A stretch of DNA of 6,101 bases from Chloroflexota bacterium. Lineage in GTDB: Bacteria > Chloroflexota > Dehalococcoidia > Lucifugimonadales > Australimonadaceae. Location: assembly GCA_028875085.1 (NCBI GenBank), contig JAPPFU010000112.1, positions 1 through 6,101 of the forward strand. Direction: 5' to 3'. The notes under the pieces were generated by a model. The model was not told where the DNA came from. It searched no databases and saw only the letters and a program-made list of their open reading frames with translations. How positions within the stretch are numbered: position 1 is the stretch's first letter; each line of letters begins with the position of its first letter. The translations under genes and the position numbers were made by a program. Below are positions 4,781 to 6,101 of the stretch, one piece after another.

Positions 4781-5107
4781 CTAGGGCAGCCCTGGCAGAC
4801 CGAAGCCTCCGGCCAACGCGCCGAGGCGCTGGTTGGCGAGCGCCTGCGCCTTCTCCAACGCCTCGTTCGACGCCGCCAGCACCAGGTCTTGCAGCATCTC
4901 CACGTCCTCCGGATCCACCGCCGACGGGTCGATGACGACCGATTGGATAGTCAGCCCTCCCGTCGCCACGACCTTCACCGCGCCCCCGCCCGCCGACCCC
5001 TCCACGGTGGCGCTGGCGATCTCCTCCTGCGCCTTGGCGAACTGCTCTTGCAGTCCCTGCGCCTGACGTTTGAGGTCCTTGGCCGAAAGGCCCTTACGCA
5101 TCCGCAT
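4781..5107 (-). CDS. ybaB: YbaB/EbfC family nucleoid-associated protein
   Basis: YbaB/EbfC is a small dimeric DNA-binding protein with tweezer-like shape, linked to nucleoid organisation and possibly recombination. The 108-residue product has the family order: a charged N-terminal helix (about 8-36, KDLKRQAQGLQEQFAKAQEEI), a glycine-rich beta hairpin (GSAGGGAVKVVATG), the conserved strand leading to VVIDPSAVDPEDVEMLQDLV (about 57-76), a C-terminal helix with NEALEKAQ, and a flexible glycine- and proline-containing tail (GGFGLPGLP). ATG at 5107 is chosen because GGAGGAG lies about seven bases upstream, inside the dnaX 3' end. A second ATG two codons later (5101) is possible but less well spaced. 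The gene overlaps the dnaX end by 14 bases and abuts recR, so all three are probably translated from one transcript. Confidence 0.95.
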   Translation of the reverse strand: MRMRKGLSAKDLKRQAQGLQEQFAKAQEEIASATVEGSAGGGAVKVVATGGLTIQSVVIDPSAVDPEDVEMLQDLVLAASNEALEKAQALANQRLGALAGGFGLPGLP

Positions 5108-6101
5108 TGGCAGTCTCCTCCTCCGGCGCGGCGGGCGCCGGCGTCTGCTCCGGCTCTGGCTCCGACGCCACCTGGCCGCCGAGGCTCATGGCCGCGCGCA
5201 CCAGATGGCCCGTCTGGCGCGCGGCGGTCTCGACCGGCGCCTCTTCCATGTCCACGCGCAGGGTGACGGGCGCGCCCAATGCCTCGCTCAGGATGCGCTC
5301 CACCTCCAAGCGGCACGCGGGGGATTCCAACTCCTCCCGCAGGCGCTCGCCGTTGGAGCGATGGGGGAAGCGCACCACCAACGCGTCTCCGTCCAACCGG
5401 TGGTCGCGGGCGCTGCGGAGCAACGCACCGACGTCGTACTTGGCTCGGGGCGCGCGGCTTACGGCGCGCAGGATCGCAGGCCATTGCGCGGCCAGTCGCC
5501 CCTCCGGAGTGGAGGGCGAGGCGCCGCTGCCGTTGGCGGGAGCAGACGGAGGCGGCGCTGTGCGCGGCGCGGGTTGGGCGGCAGGCTGGGGCGCCGTCGT
5601 TTGGGACGGGCGTTGTCTTGGCGGTGGGGGTGCGGGTGCCTGAGCGTCCGCGTGGGCAGCGGCGCGCACGAGAGGGGGTGCGGGGGGCGGAGGTTCCGGC
5701 TCCATGCCCAACTCCACGACGACCAATTCGAGCGGGAGCGGCGACGGCTGGTCGTGGCGCAGGGACACCGCACCGAACAGGCGCAGCGCGCGCACCATCT
5801 GCTCGGCGGATGCGCGGCCGGCGAGTCCGCTTACCTCCGCCTGCACCTCCTTAGACAGGTCTACGGCGTTGCGGACGCCGCTCTTGGCCAGCAGCGCCGC
5901 GCGCAGCAGATCGACAGTCATGCGGTGCAGCGGCCGTAGGTCGAGGCCCTCCGCCGAGGCGTGGTTGACGGCCTCGAGCGCTTGCGACGTGTTGCCGGCG
6001 AGCAAGTGCTTGACGAAGGCGAGGGCGCGCTCTTCGCCGCCCAGGCCCAGGAGCTCGCGCACCTGCTCGAGGGTGAGGTGGACGCCGTAGGCGGTGATCA
6101 A
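5094..6101 (-). CDS. dnaX: DnaX, DNA polymerase III tau/gamma subunit, C-terminal part
   Basis: DnaX is the clamp-loader ATPase subunit that loads the sliding clamp and, as tau, tethers polymerase cores. This is the C-terminal 335 codons. The gene runs off the right edge: the first codon, TTG at 6101, belongs to the typical DQLI-AYG run after the AAA+ domain and is not a start. The Walker motifs and zinc module must lie beyond the window. Visible are the collar-type helical domain III (about 1-115), a proline- and alanine-rich linker (about 134-200, with repeated PEPPPP and PAPPPP runs), a folded C-terminal domain (about 201-286, starting at QWPAIL) resembling tau C-terminal domains, and a shorter low-complexity tail (about 312-335). 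No A-rich slippery sequence for producing a gamma form is seen. The stop TAA (5096-5094) lies inside ybaB. It is the most upstream gene of the minus-strand series, so the promoter is outside the window. Confidence 0.94.
   Translation of the reverse strand: MITAYGVHLTLEQVRELLGLGGEERALAFVKHLLAGNTSQALEAVNHASAEGLDLRPLHRMTVDLLRAALLAKSGVRNAVDLSKEVQAEVSGLAGRASAEQMVRALRLFGAVSLRHDQPSPLPLELVVVELGMEPEPPPPAPPLVRAAAHADAQAPAPPPPRQRPSQTTAPQPAAQPAPRTAPPPSAPANGSGASPSTPEGRLAAQWPAILRAVSRAPRAKYDVGALLRSARDHRLDGDALVVRFPHRSNGERLREELESPACRLEVERILSEALGAPVTLRVDMEEAPVETAARQTGHLVRAAMSLGGQVASEPEPEQTPAPAAPEEETANADA

Noticed and set aside
4081..4935. A 284-codon plus-strand frame opposite recR and ybaB
   Set aside because: Spans two well-recognised genes on the other strand and has no recognisable domain.
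5070..5939. A 289-codon plus-strand frame opposite dnaX
   Set aside because: Arg/Gly/Leu-rich shadow of the dnaX linker and C-terminal domain; no initiation signal.
6099..6101. TTG at the right edge as the start of a separate gene
   Set aside because: The residues read as the internal junction after the DnaX AAA+ domain; the frame is simply cut by the window edge.

Overview
The window is strongly GC-rich, densely packed bacterial chromosomal DNA. It suggests a free-living bacterium that makes menaquinone. The style (high GC, a dnaX-ybaB-recR block continuing into menB and menA, a dienelactone-hydrolase family protein) would fit Chloroflexota, perhaps Dehalococcoidia/SAR202-like, or another GC-rich phylum. 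That placement is an impression only; no rRNA or other phylogenetic marker is present. The first 19 bases look like a remnant of the Nextera (Tn5) mosaic-end adapter, so the left edge is probably the physical end of an assembled contig.

Layout. (1) Bases 20-262, minus strand: the N-terminal 81 codons of a BioY biotin transporter, starting at TTG behind a perfect AGGAGG and cut off by the adapter. (2) Bases 263-424: a divergent control region with an extended -10 for bioY and a good sigma70-type promoter facing right. (3) Bases 425-1571, plus strand: a two-gene unit encoding a small Rieske [2Fe-2S] ferredoxin-like protein and an atypical alpha/beta hydrolase. (4) Bases 1584-6101, minus strand: a collinear series reading dnaX (3' part), ybaB, recR, dienelactone hydrolase, menB, menA. 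It meets the plus-strand unit tail to tail with only 12 bases between the stop codons.

How the genes work together. DnaX (clamp-loader tau/gamma), YbaB/EbfC (nucleoid-associated DNA-binding protein) and RecR (recombination mediator) form the widely conserved replication/repair operon, here with overlapping or nearly abutting reading frames. The downstream genes are metabolic. MenB closes the naphthoate ring and MenA prenylates it, two steps of classical menaquinone synthesis (the intervening thioesterase step is not encoded here). A dienelactone-hydrolase-like enzyme lies between the repair and quinone genes.

I see no mobile element, CRISPR array, tRNA, rRNA or evident novel defence or biosynthetic system. 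The points most worth a second look are the adapter-truncated bioY, the repeat-rich divergent promoter, and the alpha/beta hydrolase whose usual oxyanion and catalytic-acid motifs are missing.
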